Below, piece by piece: positions 8,573-17,561 of a stretch of DNA of 27,060 nucleotides. Source of the DNA: CALACW01 sp002431305. Lineage in GTDB: Bacteria > Bacillota > Clostridia > Oscillospirales > Acutalibacteraceae. Under the pieces are notes generated by a model. The model worked only from the letters and a program-made list of their open reading frames with translations. It did not search any database and was not told the origin of the DNA. How positions within the stretch are numbered: position 1 is the stretch's first letter; every line of letters begins with the position of its first letter. The translations under genes and the position numbers were made by a program. Location of the stretch: positions 1 through 27,060 of the forward strand of contig CALACW010000100.1 in assembly GCA_937890355.1 (NCBI GenBank), in the 5' to 3' direction.

Positions 8573-9502
8573 ATGACTTATGCTCCGATATTAATGTTCG
8601 TCTATAACAGAGCCGACCATTTTAATACCGTTTATTCCGCTTTAAAAAACTGTATCGGCGCAAAGGAGAGCGAGCTTTTCGTTTTCTGCGACGGCGCGAA
8701 GAACGACGACGGGCGGAAAAAGGTTGACGAAGTCCGCGCGTCGGTAAGGGAAAAAGAGAACGCAGGCGATTTTAAAGAAATTCACATAACCGAAAGCGAA
8801 AAGAATAACGGGCTTGCTTCGTCGGTAATTTCGGGCGTTACCGAGGTTATAAACAGGTACGGCAGAGTAATCGTTTTGGAGGACGACTGCGAGCCGAGCG
8901 TGTATTTTCTCAAATTTATGAACGAGTGTCTTAATAAATTTGAAAATAACCGCGAGATAGGCGCGATAGCGGGCTACGCTCCTGAAATAGAATTTCCGTC
9001 GGACTATAAGCACGACATTTTCACGTCTTACCGCTCGTGTTCATGGGGCTGGGCAACGTGGAAAAGAAGCTGGACGGGCGTCGACTGGGAGTTACAGGAT
9101 AAAAATTCTATTTATTCCTTAGACTTTGTCAGACGGCTTAATTCGAACGGTTCGGACAGATTCGTCCGCCTTTACCGTCAGACAAAGGGAAACGGCAGTT
9201 CGTGGAGCGTTCGTTTCGGCGCGCACCTTGTCAAAAATTCAATGATGACGGTCTATCCGAGATATTCGTATATACAGAATATCGGCTGCGACTCTTCGGG
9301 CGTACATTCCAAATCCGAGGACGAAAAGAAAATGGCGGTCGACCTTACAAAGGCGATAGAGAACCCCGTTATCGAACCCGTTAAGCTCGATAACTCAATT
9401 CAGAAAGCTATGAAAAAGCACTATTCGGGCGGATTTATTTCCGATATAAAAAGAACAGCCGGAACCGCTCTTATACTTATAAAACATAAACTCGGGGGAT
9501 GA
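8573..9502 (+). CDS. GT-A glycosyltransferase, GNT-I-like (GT2/GT13-related) family
   Basis: Inverting GT-A enzyme of 309 residues. It begins with APILMFVYNRADHF (4-17), has FCDGAKNDD (38-46), the acidic metal-binding triplet in VIVLEDDCEPS (E103-D104-D105) and the block SCSWGWATWKRSW near 155-167. That SxGWATW block is a hallmark of a bacterial family distantly related to N-acetylglucosaminyltransferase I and common in capsule clusters. No membrane helix is evident; the C-terminal 20 residues are basic and mildly hydrophobic and could hold it to the membrane. It lies 7 nt after the preceding glycosyltransferase with only a weak ribosome site, consistent with coupling. Its sequence differs clearly from the three GT2 enzymes that follow. 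Specific linkage unknown. Confidence 0.85.
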   Translation: MTYAPILMFVYNRADHFNTVYSALKNCIGAKESELFVFCDGAKNDDGRKKVDEVRASVREKENAGDFKEIHITESEKNNGLASSVISGVTEVINRYGRVIVLEDDCEPSVYFLKFMNECLNKFENNREIGAIAGYAPEIEFPSDYKHDIFTSYRSCSWGWATWKRSWTGVDWELQDKNSIYSLDFVRRLNSNGSDRFVRLYRQTKGNGSSWSVRFGAHLVKNSMMTVYPRYSYIQNIGCDSSGVHSKSEDEKKMAVDLTKAIENPVIEPVKLDNSIQKAMKKHYSGGFISDIKRTAGTALILIKHKLGG

Positions 9503-9506
9503 ATCA

Positions 9507-10475
9507 ATGGATAAACCGCTTGTCTCGGTTGTAATACCCGTTTATAACGTCGAAAAATATTTAAAAGAATGTATAGACAGTGTATTAAATCAGACGTATG
9601 ATAATTTTGAAATAATACTTATCGACGACGGTTCGACAGATTCTTCGGGGAAAATATGCGGCGAATACGCAGGTAAAGACGTAAGAATAACCGTTATTCA
9701 TAAAGAAAACGGCGGTCTGTCATCTGCAAGAAACGCGGGTACCGTTAAAGCCCGGGGAAAATATATTTATTACCTTGACAGCGACGATTATATAGATAAA
9801 GAGACGATTTCCTCGCTCGTAAAAAACGCGGAGGAAAATTCGTCCGACATAGTATTTTTTTCCGCTTTTTCTTTCATTGACGGCGGGGGAGAAGCAAAGC
9901 AAAATTACGTTTACAAAAACGAATATAAAACGGATTCTGGACGTAATGTTTTCGATATGCTGATAAAAAACGGAGAATTTCACTCCGCCGTTCCGCTTCT
10001 GTTTTTTAATAATGAATTTATAAAGAAAAACGGACTTTCATTTATCGACGGGATGTATCACGAGGATATGATATTTACGTTCGAGGCGTTTATGTCGGCT
10101 TCGCGCGTTTCGCATGTAAATGAACAGCTTTACAAAAGACGTTACCGTTCAGGTTCTATTATGACGAGCAGAAAGAGCGAAAAATATTTTAACGACATGT
10201 CCCGCGTTTACTATACGGTGAGCAAATATAAAAAAACAAACTTCGTTGAGAGCGAAGCCGTCGATAAATATATCGCAAGATGCGCCTTTAACGCGTTGAA
10301 TTTATATAAAAAGCTGTCTGGCGAGGAGCAGAAGAAGAACAGGGAACGGTACGATAAATTAAAATCGGATATACTGGATAACGGCGCGTACGGCGACGAT
10401 TATTTAAAAGCAAGATGCCGTTCGACGGCAATGTGGGCGGCGAAAAAAGCGGTCGGAAAAATATTCGGACGGTGA
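9507..10475 (+). CDS. GT2 glycosyltransferase (first of three)
   Basis: Family 2 GT-A enzyme, 322 residues. The N-terminus is canonical: VSVVIPVYNVEKYLKECI (6-23), nucleotide-binding IDDGSTDSSGKIC (39-51), ENGGLSSARNAG (67-78) and the DxD motif in YYLDSDDYID (D91, D93, D94). The catalytic base region is probably YHEDMIFTFEA, the usual Glu-Asp pair on the acceptor side. The C-terminal 100 residues are basic and amphipathic, consistent with peripheral membrane association. A GGGGGA ribosome site at 9494-9499 precedes the ATG. It forms the first half of a GT2-GT4 pair that appears again at 12874-15119. Donor sugar cannot be read from the sequence. Confidence 0.94.
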   Translation: MDKPLVSVVIPVYNVEKYLKECIDSVLNQTYDNFEIILIDDGSTDSSGKICGEYAGKDVRITVIHKENGGLSSARNAGTVKARGKYIYYLDSDDYIDKETISSLVKNAEENSSDIVFFSAFSFIDGGGEAKQNYVYKNEYKTDSGRNVFDMLIKNGEFHSAVPLLFFNNEFIKKNGLSFIDGMYHEDMIFTFEAFMSASRVSHVNEQLYKRRYRSGSIMTSRKSEKYFNDMSRVYYTVSKYKKTNFVESEAVDKYIARCAFNALNLYKKLSGEEQKKNRERYDKLKSDILDNGAYGDDYLKARCRSTAMWAAKKAVGKIFGR

Positions 10476-10481
10476 GAGAAA

Positions 10482-11696
10482 ATGACGGAGATTACCGATA
10501 AAAAAATAATAATGTGCATCTCCGGCATGAGCGGCGGGGGAGCCGAACGCATAGCCTGCGTTTTGATGAACGAATTTAAAAAGCGCGGAGCTTATCCGTC
10601 GGTTTTTTTGACCAATCAGACCGCGGAGGAAGCGGACAGACGAAACCTCGACGAATCCATACCGGTTACGGGGTACGGCGGTACGTCGGACGGCTGCGGA
10701 CGGGTTAAATGTTTCGGATATAAGTTACTGCGGATTTTTTCGTCCGCCGTATGCAAAGTATTTGAAAAATCAAAAAGGGAAGTCCCCGCGTATTTTGCGT
10801 ATCTTTCGTTTATTTCGCAGTATTACGGACAGATCGGGAAACTCAGAAATATATTAAAATCGAATCCCGATATGACCGTTATCGCGTTTCTTCAGCCGAG
10901 TATTCCTATAGCCTTATTATCGGCGAGGGGACTTAAAAACAGAGTGATTTTTTCAGAGCGCGGAGACCCCGTAAGGCTTATGAAAAAACGCTTCGGCAGA
11001 AAATTTATAGAAAAATACTATTCCCGCGCGGACAGCGCCGTTTTTCAGACTTCGGACGCTAAGAATACATATCCCGAAAATATTGCTGAAAAGGGAGTCG
11101 TTATATTTAACCCGATTTCTCCCAATCTGCCCGAACCTTACGACGGTGATCGCAGTAAAAATATTACGACGTTTTGCAGAATTTCAAGACAGAAAAATCT
11201 GCCGTTGTTAATATACGCGTTTAAAAACGTACATGAGGATTATCCGGATTATAAATTAAGAATAATCGGTTCGCCCCAAAACGCGGACGACGAGAGCGTA
11301 TTCGAGGATATAAAAAAACAGATATCGGACTTATCGCTTGACGAATCCGTTATATTCGAACCGTTTTCAAAAGACGTGCATTCACTTATAATAAAGGACG
11401 CGGTGTACGTAAATTCCTCCGACTACGAGGGTATGTCAAACGCAATGCTCGAAGCTATGGCGATAGGACTTCCCTGCGTATGCACCGACTGTCCGATAGG
11501 CGGAGCCAACGCCGTGATAAAGGACGGGGAGAACGGACTGCTGATTAAACTCGGCGACGCGGACGATCTTTCCGAAGCTATAAAAAAGGTGATTTCGGAC
11601 AAAAGTCTTGCTGAAAAACTCTCCGCAAACGGACGAAAAATAAGAGATGAATTAAAAATTGAAAATATTTCAAAACAATGGACGGAGCTGATTTGA
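10482..11696 (+). CDS. GT4 glycosyltransferase, GGGAER type (copy 1)
   Basis: GT-B enzyme of 404 residues starting ISGMSGGGAERIA (13-25), the phosphate-loop-like turn of this GT4 subgroup, known from GalNAc-transferring enzymes such as PglH and PglJ. The middle has SERGDP and VIFNPISPNLPEPYDG; the donor domain has FCRISRQKNLPLLIYAF and the E-x7-E motif in SDYEGMSNAMLEAM, then CVCTDCPIGGA. These same blocks recur with near identity in the product of 13941-15119, so the two are paralogues. The stop abuts the start of the next gene with no spacer (TGAATG). Substrate assignment by subgroup is inference only. Confidence 0.93.
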   Translation: MTEITDKKIIMCISGMSGGGAERIACVLMNEFKKRGAYPSVFLTNQTAEEADRRNLDESIPVTGYGGTSDGCGRVKCFGYKLLRIFSSAVCKVFEKSKREVPAYFAYLSFISQYYGQIGKLRNILKSNPDMTVIAFLQPSIPIALLSARGLKNRVIFSERGDPVRLMKKRFGRKFIEKYYSRADSAVFQTSDAKNTYPENIAEKGVVIFNPISPNLPEPYDGDRSKNITTFCRISRQKNLPLLIYAFKNVHEDYPDYKLRIIGSPQNADDESVFEDIKKQISDLSLDESVIFEPFSKDVHSLIIKDAVYVNSSDYEGMSNAMLEAMAIGLPCVCTDCPIGGANAVIKDGENGLLIKLGDADDLSEAIKKVISDKSLAEKLSANGRKIRDELKIENISKQWTELI

Positions 11697-12869
11697 ATGA
11701 AGAAGAAAAAACTGTTGATAGTTATTCATCATTTAACAATCGGCGGTATTCAAAAATCTCTTGTTTCAGCTTTAAATGCAATCGATTACGATAAATATGA
11801 CGTGACGCTGTATGTCAGAAAAAACAGAACCGATTTACTTGAATTTATTAATAAGAAAACGGAAGTAATTATTAATACAGATAAAACAAAATACTACAGA
11901 AAAATATCTTCGCTTTTTTCTCTGCTTGCAATCGCATTTTATTCACTTATAGGCAATAAAAACAGGAAAACACAGACAGAAAACAAATTAAATGAAAAAA
12001 TCAGAAAAATGCAGATGGAGTATGAATATCGGCATTATATGAAAAACAGAGATTTCAATATCGCCGTTGCATATTCTCAGGGATTTACTCCCCAGTTTGT
12101 CGATAAGTACGTGAACGCCCGAAAAAAAGCAGCCTTTTTTCATTCGAGCACACAGGAACAGCCCGAATTATATAAGTCGATAAGCGAAAGATTTGACGCG
12201 TTCGGCGTTCTTAACAGAGAACAGGCGGAGCTTGTTGAAAAATGGTACCCGAAAATGCGCGGGAAAACCGTCATTGTCGAAAATTACGTTGACCCGGGAT
12301 TTGTTGCCGGCTGCGCAAAAGAGTTTAACGTCGAAAATCCGGACGGACGTTTTATTCTGTGTACATGCGGTAGATTTGCAAAAGTCAAAGGATTCGATCT
12401 TGCATGCAAAACCGCGAAAATATTAAAAGATAACGGAATCGATTTTTTATGGCGTTTTGTCGGCGGCGGAGCAGAGAGAGCAAACATCGAACAGCTCGTA
12501 AAGGATCTCGGCATAACGGACAATATCGAATTCGTCGGAATGCAGAAAAATCCGTACCCGTATATAGCCTCATGCGATATATACGTTCAGCCGTCGTATG
12601 AGGAGGCGATGCCCGTTGTTATTATCGAGGCTCAAATTTTAAATAAACCGGTTGTTTCCACAGATACTCTCGGAGGCAGAAGTCTTATAAAAAACGGAGA
12701 AAACGGCGTTATATGCAAAATCGACGAGGAGTCGGCGGCGTGCGAAATAATGAGACTGTTAACAGATAAAAATTATTACGGCGAAATAGTTGATAATTTA
12801 AAAAATGCCGATCATTCCGGCGATCTGAAAAATTATAAAAAACAATGGGACAGACTTTTAGAACGGTGA
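11697..12869 (+). CDS. GT4 glycosyltransferase, IGGIQKS type
   Basis: Second GT4 of the tandem, 390 residues. It starts with a lysine-rich KKKKLLIVIHHLTIGGIQKS (2-21), the glycine-rich acceptor loop of this GT4 branch. A basic, charged stretch near 75-115 probably contacts the membrane. The donor domain shows CTCGRFAKVKGFDLA, VGGGAERANIEQL and the E-x7-E motif in PSYEEAMPVVIIEAQ. Its sequence diverges from both GGGAER-type neighbours, so it is not part of the duplicated pair that flanks it. It begins immediately after the previous stop, with a GGAG about ten bases upstream inside that gene. The region is more AT-rich than the flanking genes. Confidence 0.93.
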   Translation: MKKKKLLIVIHHLTIGGIQKSLVSALNAIDYDKYDVTLYVRKNRTDLLEFINKKTEVIINTDKTKYYRKISSLFSLLAIAFYSLIGNKNRKTQTENKLNEKIRKMQMEYEYRHYMKNRDFNIAVAYSQGFTPQFVDKYVNARKKAAFFHSSTQEQPELYKSISERFDAFGVLNREQAELVEKWYPKMRGKTVIVENYVDPGFVAGCAKEFNVENPDGRFILCTCGRFAKVKGFDLACKTAKILKDNGIDFLWRFVGGGAERANIEQLVKDLGITDNIEFVGMQKNPYPYIASCDIYVQPSYEEAMPVVIIEAQILNKPVVSTDTLGGRSLIKNGENGVICKIDEESAACEIMRLLTDKNYYGEIVDNLKNADHSGDLKNYKKQWDRLLER

Positions 12870-12873
12870 TTTT

Positions 12874-13932
12874 ATGAAGTTCAGCATAATAGTTCCGGTG
12901 TACAATACCGAAAAATATTTAAATGAATGTCTTGATTCTCTTATAAACCAGACATACCGTGATTTTGAGATAATTTTGGTCGACGACGGTTCGACGGATT
13001 CTTCGAGCCGTATATGCGATACATATGCAGAACAAAACCCGGATAAAATTAAGGTAATTCATAAGCCGAACGGGGGGCTTATCTCCGCAAGAGTTACCGG
13101 GAACAAACATGCCTCGGGCGACTATATACTGAATGTTGATTCGGATGATTTCGTATCGTTGGATTTATTAAAAACCGTAAATGAAAAAACAGAGGAATAT
13201 GATTCTCCCGATATGATTATATATTCGTTCGTTTACTATTCGGACGAAAAAACAGAAAACAGAAAAGAGACTTTATCAAATGCCGACAAGGTTTTTGAGG
13301 ACGAGTCAAAAAAAAGATTATATGAATGCCTCATAAGCAATAATTTAATAACGTCGATATGGACAAAAGCGGTGAAACGTAATATCATAGAGTCGAATCC
13401 GACGGATTACAGCGAATATTATAACAGAAATATGGCTGAGGATCTGCTCCAAACTCTTTACCCGATTACTCAGTCCGAGAGAATATTATATATTAATACT
13501 CCTCTTTATTTTTACAGATACAATCCGAACGGCATTTCACGCTCGGTTTCCTATGAAATGCTTGATAAAAACAATACCGTTCATGTTTATTACGAAATAA
13601 AACGATATCTGAAAAAATGGGGTATGGATAACGACGAGTATAATTTAAAACTGGACGCGAAATGGTTATCGGAAGCTATGTATACGTTAATCCGTTTTTA
13701 TCTGAAGGCAAAGGACAGCACGGCGCACGATTTGTTGTTAAAGTATGATTGGAACTCGTATGTTCCCGAAGAAGCCCTGCGCGGTTTCGAAAACAATCCG
13801 TATCTGTCCGACGCTTATAAAACGGTTTGGAAAATGATTGTAAACGGCGATAAACAGGGACTTAAAAGATATTTTGCAAAGAAAAAAATCTATACGGGAT
13901 TAAAGAGAATTAAAAGAAAGATCACAGGGTAA
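12874..13932 (+). CDS. GT2 glycosyltransferase (second of three)
   Basis: Family 2 enzyme, 352 residues: FSIIVPVYNTEKYLNECL (3-20), VDDGSTDSSSRIC (36-48), KPNGGLISARVTG (64-76) and the DxD block NVDSDDF (D89, D91, D92). A likely acceptor-side catalytic acid is in NMAEDLLQTLYP. The N-terminal 100 residues closely resemble the product of 9507-10475, whereas the C-terminal domain differs, so acceptor specificity probably changed after duplication. The gene starts 4 nt after the previous stop, with only a weak GGTGA site. Together with the following GGGAER-type GT4 it repeats the GT2-GT4 order seen at 9507-11696. Confidence 0.94.
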   Translation: MKFSIIVPVYNTEKYLNECLDSLINQTYRDFEIILVDDGSTDSSSRICDTYAEQNPDKIKVIHKPNGGLISARVTGNKHASGDYILNVDSDDFVSLDLLKTVNEKTEEYDSPDMIIYSFVYYSDEKTENRKETLSNADKVFEDESKKRLYECLISNNLITSIWTKAVKRNIIESNPTDYSEYYNRNMAEDLLQTLYPITQSERILYINTPLYFYRYNPNGISRSVSYEMLDKNNTVHVYYEIKRYLKKWGMDNDEYNLKLDAKWLSEAMYTLIRFYLKAKDSTAHDLLLKYDWNSYVPEEALRGFENNPYLSDAYKTVWKMIVNGDKQGLKRYFAKKKIYTGLKRIKRKITG

Positions 13933-13940
13933 TTTGCGGT

Positions 13941-15119
13941 ATGAAAAAAGAGCTGATTTTTGTCATAAGCTGTATGAGCGGGGGCGGAGCCGAGCGCGTT
14001 GTGTCTCTGCTATCCTCCGGTGCGGTAAAGAGCGGATATGACGTTACGCTGATGATAACGGGACAGCCGATGAGTGAAGCGAAGCTTTCCGATATCGATA
14101 AAAATATAAAAGTAATCTCGGTTCCGGATTCGATTAAAAGCAATGCAAAAATGAGTTCGGACACTATAATGCTTTACGCACGAGCGGTCGGAAAACTTAC
14201 AAAACAGTCCGATAAGAGCCGAATTTTAAAGTACGAATCCCGCAATTACGATAAAATATCATTTATGCGTTTGTTTTTCAAGACGCACAAAAACAGCGCG
14301 GTCGCTGCATTTTTATATGATTCGATTTTTTTATCCCTGCTGTCGGTAAATAAGACAAACCGTCTGATTATTTCCGAACGCGGAGACCCCGAGCAGACGA
14401 CGAGCGAGACTGTGAAGTCGTTTATAAAAAGCGAATTTAAAAATGCCGACGAATTCGTATTCCAGTCCTACGGCGTGGAGGAATGGTATAAAAAGAACAC
14501 ACCAGTGCGCGGTACTGTTATATTCAACCCCGTAAAAAGCGATTTGCCTGAACCGTTTGAGGGCGAAAGAAAAAAACGAGTCGTAAACTTCTGCCGAATT
14601 TCGTCGCAGAAAAATCTTATCATGCTCGTTGACGCATTCGCTTTGTTTCATGAGCGTTTTCCCGATTACGAACTGTTTATCTACGGCGACGCGGTCGGAA
14701 ACGACGCGGGGGGCTATATTGATAAAGTAAACGACGAAATAAAAAAGAATTCACTCGAAAACAGCGTTCGTATATTTCCCGCACGGAATGACGTTCATTC
14801 GCTTATATACGACTGCGCGATGTTCGTTTCGTCCTCCGACTACGAGGGAATGTCGAATTCAATGCTCGAAGCCATGGCTATGGGTATGCCGTGCGTTTGT
14901 ACGGACTGTCCCGCAGGCGGAGCGAGAGCTGTAATCAAGAACGAAGTAAACGGACTGCTGACCCCGGTCGGCGACGCGCAGACACTTGCGGGGGCTATAA
15001 TAAGAATTGCCGAAAATCCCGATTTTGCCGAAATGCTCGGTAAAAATGCGTCGGAAATTCGAAAAACGCAGTCGGTTGAAAAAATAACGGACAGATGGAT
15101 GGAGATAATAGATGGCTAA
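13941..15119 (+). CDS. GT4 glycosyltransferase, GGGAER type (copy 2)
   Basis: GT-B enzyme of 392 residues and close paralogue of the product of 10482-11696. Shared blocks in the same order are SCMSGGGAERVV at the N-terminus, SERGDPEQT, VIFNPVKSDLPEPFEG, FCRISSQKNL, the E-x7-E motif in SDYEGMSNSMLEAM and CVCTDCPAGGARAVIK. The segment between residues 60 and 110 is the least alike, which is where the acceptor-facing N-terminal domain differs. It overlaps the next gene by 8 nt, so the two are co-translated. Because the donor-binding half is best conserved, the two copies probably use the same nucleotide sugar on different acceptors; that is inference. Confidence 0.93.
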   Translation: MKKELIFVISCMSGGGAERVVSLLSSGAVKSGYDVTLMITGQPMSEAKLSDIDKNIKVISVPDSIKSNAKMSSDTIMLYARAVGKLTKQSDKSRILKYESRNYDKISFMRLFFKTHKNSAVAAFLYDSIFLSLLSVNKTNRLIISERGDPEQTTSETVKSFIKSEFKNADEFVFQSYGVEEWYKKNTPVRGTVIFNPVKSDLPEPFEGERKKRVVNFCRISSQKNLIMLVDAFALFHERFPDYELFIYGDAVGNDAGGYIDKVNDEIKKNSLENSVRIFPARNDVHSLIYDCAMFVSSSDYEGMSNSMLEAMAMGMPCVCTDCPAGGARAVIKNEVNGLLTPVGDAQTLAGAIIRIAENPDFAEMLGKNASEIRKTQSVEKITDRWMEIIDG

Positions 15120-16236
15120 AGTCAGCGTTATAGTTCCCGTTTATAATGCAGAGAAGTATTTAAAACAGTGTCTTGACAGCATTGTAAATCAAACGCTTAA
15201 AGACATAGAGATCGTCATTGTCAACGACGGCTCGACCGATAAAAGCGGAGAGATATGCAAAAGTTATCTGTCCGACAGCCGTGTTATATATTATGAAAAG
15301 CAGAACGAAGGTCTTGCCGCCGCGAGACAGGACGGAACAGAACGCTCGAACGGAGAGTATATGGGTTTTGTCGATTCCGACGATTGGGTCGAAGCCGATA
15401 TGTACGAAAAAATGTATTCGGCGGCGAATGAAAATAATGCCGATATCGTATTCTGCAACTGCGTGGAAAACGAGGACGGTTACCGTTTTACTCCGGAAAT
15501 GAATTCGGGCGCGTATGACAGGAGCGGGATTCTCGACGAAATTCTGCCCAAAACGCTCGCGTACGTTTCAAAGGACGGGGGCAAGCGGGCGATCCGCTGG
15601 TCAAACTGTCTCAGAATATACAAGCGTTCGACGATATTAAATAACAATATTAAATTCGACAGACGGCTTCGAAGAAGCCAGGATCTTCAGTTTACATACG
15701 AAACGACCCTTGCAAGTAATAATTTTTATTACATGGGCGACGATTATTTCTATCATAACAGAGTCGTTTCCGATTCTCTGTCGAGAGGGTATACGAAAAA
15801 TCTGCACACGCTGTATACATATCTTATAGATGATTTATACGGCATTACCGAGAATTTCAAGGAACGCGATTATTTGGATCAAATGCATCTGCGGGCGTTT
15901 TTCTTCATCACCGACTGTATCGAAAACGAATTAAAACCTCTCTGCCCGAACAGCCGTGAGGAAAAAATCAGAATTATAGAAGATATAATGAATGACCCCG
16001 TGTGCGAAAAATTTTACGGTCATATACCCGTCGAAAAATTAAACACGTTATTAAAAGCCGAGTATGATTATATTCATAAAAAAGACGCGCAGGGACTTCT
16101 CGATTTCGCCGATAAATATAATGCTCAAGAGATAAAACGGAAAAAACGAGATGAAAAAAAACGCGCGGTTATGAATTTTTTAACCGAAAGCGCGGTTGTC
16201 GGCACGGTTTATAAAAAATTGAGACATAAAAAATAA
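15112..16236 (+). CDS. GT2 glycosyltransferase (third of three)
   Basis: Family 2 enzyme, 374 residues, with VSVIVPVYNAEKYLKQCL (4-21), VNDGSTDKSGEIC (37-49), QNEGLAAARQDG (64-75) and the DxD block GFVDSDDWVE (D88, D90, D91). The C-terminal 60 residues are strongly basic (KKDAQGL through KKLRHKK), suited to the anionic membrane surface. A GGAG at 15098-15101 lies in the end of the upstream gene and directs the overlapping start. It is the last glycosyltransferase of the plus-strand operon, just before the DUF1919-like remnant and the exporter genes. Its donor is unknown. Confidence 0.94.
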   Translation: MAKVSVIVPVYNAEKYLKQCLDSIVNQTLKDIEIVIVNDGSTDKSGEICKSYLSDSRVIYYEKQNEGLAAARQDGTERSNGEYMGFVDSDDWVEADMYEKMYSAANENNADIVFCNCVENEDGYRFTPEMNSGAYDRSGILDEILPKTLAYVSKDGGKRAIRWSNCLRIYKRSTILNNNIKFDRRLRRSQDLQFTYETTLASNNFYYMGDDYFYHNRVVSDSLSRGYTKNLHTLYTYLIDDLYGITENFKERDYLDQMHLRAFFFITDCIENELKPLCPNSREEKIRIIEDIMNDPVCEKFYGHIPVEKLNTLLKAEYDYIHKKDAQGLLDFADKYNAQEIKRKKRDEKKRAVMNFLTESAVVGTVYKKLRHKK

Positions 16237-16251
16237 TTCAGCGGTGAGAAA

Positions 16252-16665
16252 ATGACAGGAAAGTATATCAGACGAAAATTGAAAAAGGCTAATAATCGGA
16301 TAGAATTAAAAAAGAGGAAAATTCTGTTCAAAATAAGAGGTTTTTTTATATCTCTGTTCGTCTCCCGGCTCGACTTTTCCGTCATCTCCAACAACTGCCG
16401 GGGCGGATGGGTTTACAGGATTCTGAAAACGCCGTATCTTTCTCCGACCGCAGGATTGTTCTTCATGGCGGAGTTTGCAAAGCTCCCGTTTGATAATAAA
16501 ATACTTATAAACAACAGAAAAGATAAAAAGTATGACTGTGAAATATACGCGCATTTGGAGTCGGACGAATACGGAATAATAAACGACACACAGCCGTTTC
16601 CGGGCAAGGTCAATATTATAAAAATACTTAATAAAAACCGGTTTGCTGCCCTGACGGCGGACTGA
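16252..16665 (+). pseudogene. DUF1919-like protein with apparent internal deletion (probable degenerate gene)
   Basis: Short basic protein of 137 residues. Two separated blocks of the DUF1919 family (associated with exopolysaccharide synthesis, usually about 200 residues) are visible: SNNCRGGWVYR (46-56) with PYLSPTAGLFF (61-71), and, directly after, EFAKLPFDNKILI (74-86), which in full-length members lies near the C-terminus behind a central region with HFLHY- and RINWDN-like motifs. Those central motifs are absent here, so the two ends seem fused in frame near base 16470. The reading frame is intact, and the gene keeps its place in the operon, 15 nt after a glycosyltransferase. It may be a decaying gene or a genuinely short variant. 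The family match is from memory of its motifs and has not been tested by search. Confidence 0.55.
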
Positions 16666-16692
16666 AATGATATAACGGAGTGTAATTGTTGT

Positions 16693-17553
16693 ATGGAAGA
16701 ACAAAAATGGACAGCGGTCGTAAGATCGGATCATAGGTTATTTGACGTTGATGTTAAGGGTCTGAAGTACTGCAGAGATCTTATATACCTGCTCGTCAGA
16801 CGAACGTTCGTCGCAAAATTCAAACAGACGATTCTCGGTCCCGCGTGGGCGATAATTCAGCCGTTTCTGACGACGGTCGTATATACCATTATTTTCGGAA
16901 GCATCGCAGGGCTGGGCGCGGCCGGTGTTCCTAATTTCATATTCTTTCTTTCGGGCAATATACTTTGGCAGTTGTTCGCAAATACGCTTACGGATAACTC
17001 GGGCACTTTTATAAACAATTCCAATATATTCAGCAAGGTTTACTTTCCCCGTCTTGCCATGCCGATAACCTCTGCGTTATCGCAGTTTATCACGTTTTTT
17101 ATTCAATTCGCGTTTATGCTTATTTTTCTTATTTATTACGCTGTTAGGGGAATGGGCGTTCACCCGAATTTATACATACTCATGACGCCGATTGTTCTTA
17201 TTCAGACGGCGGCTCTAGGCGCAGGATTCGGAATTATCATATCGTCTCTTACGACGAAATATAAAGACCTTAACATGCTCGTAAGTTTCGGCGTGAGTCT
17301 TTGGTCGTATGCCTCGCCCGTCGCGTACGATATGTTCAGCCGTTCGACGCTGGCCGCTAAAGAGCCGATATATTATCTATATATGTTAAACCCCATAACG
17401 CCGATAATAAACGTTTTCAGATACGCGTTTCTCGGCACGGGAGAGATTGACTGGATGTTTTACGCGATAAGCTGGGTGACAACGTTAATCGTTTTGTTTA
17501 TCGGCGTACTGCTTTTCGGCAGAGTCGAAAAAACGTTCCTTGATACGGTGTGA
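16693..17553 (+). CDS. wzm: Polysaccharide ABC exporter, membrane subunit (Wzm/TagG type)
   Basis: ABC-2 type permease of 286 residues with about six transmembrane helices, forming with Wzt the channel that moves the lipid-linked glycan across the membrane. The amphipathic N-terminal hallmark is present (YLLVRRTFVAKF then QTILGPAWAIIQP, near 29-58), followed by TTVVYTIIFGSIAG and the family's NILWQLFANTLTDN block. A GGAG at 16677-16680 lies 12 nt before the ATG. The stop overlaps the region that supplies the ribosome site of the ATPase gene. The family includes exporters of teichoic acids, O-antigens and rhamnan cell-wall polymers; in a Gram-positive setting export to the cell surface for wall attachment is the likely role. 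Confidence 0.94.
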   Translation: MEEQKWTAVVRSDHRLFDVDVKGLKYCRDLIYLLVRRTFVAKFKQTILGPAWAIIQPFLTTVVYTIIFGSIAGLGAAGVPNFIFFLSGNILWQLFANTLTDNSGTFINNSNIFSKVYFPRLAMPITSALSQFITFFIQFAFMLIFLIYYAVRGMGVHPNLYILMTPIVLIQTAALGAGFGIIISSLTTKYKDLNMLVSFGVSLWSYASPVAYDMFSRSTLAAKEPIYYLYMLNPITPIINVFRYAFLGTGEIDWMFYAISWVTTLIVLFIGVLLFGRVEKTFLDTV

Positions 17554-17561
17554 GGTGCATT

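Noticed and set aside
17550..17561. GTG start for wzt, four codons upstream
   Set aside because: The GAGG ribosome site at 17552-17555 lies downstream of the GTG and 6 nt before the ATG at 17562.
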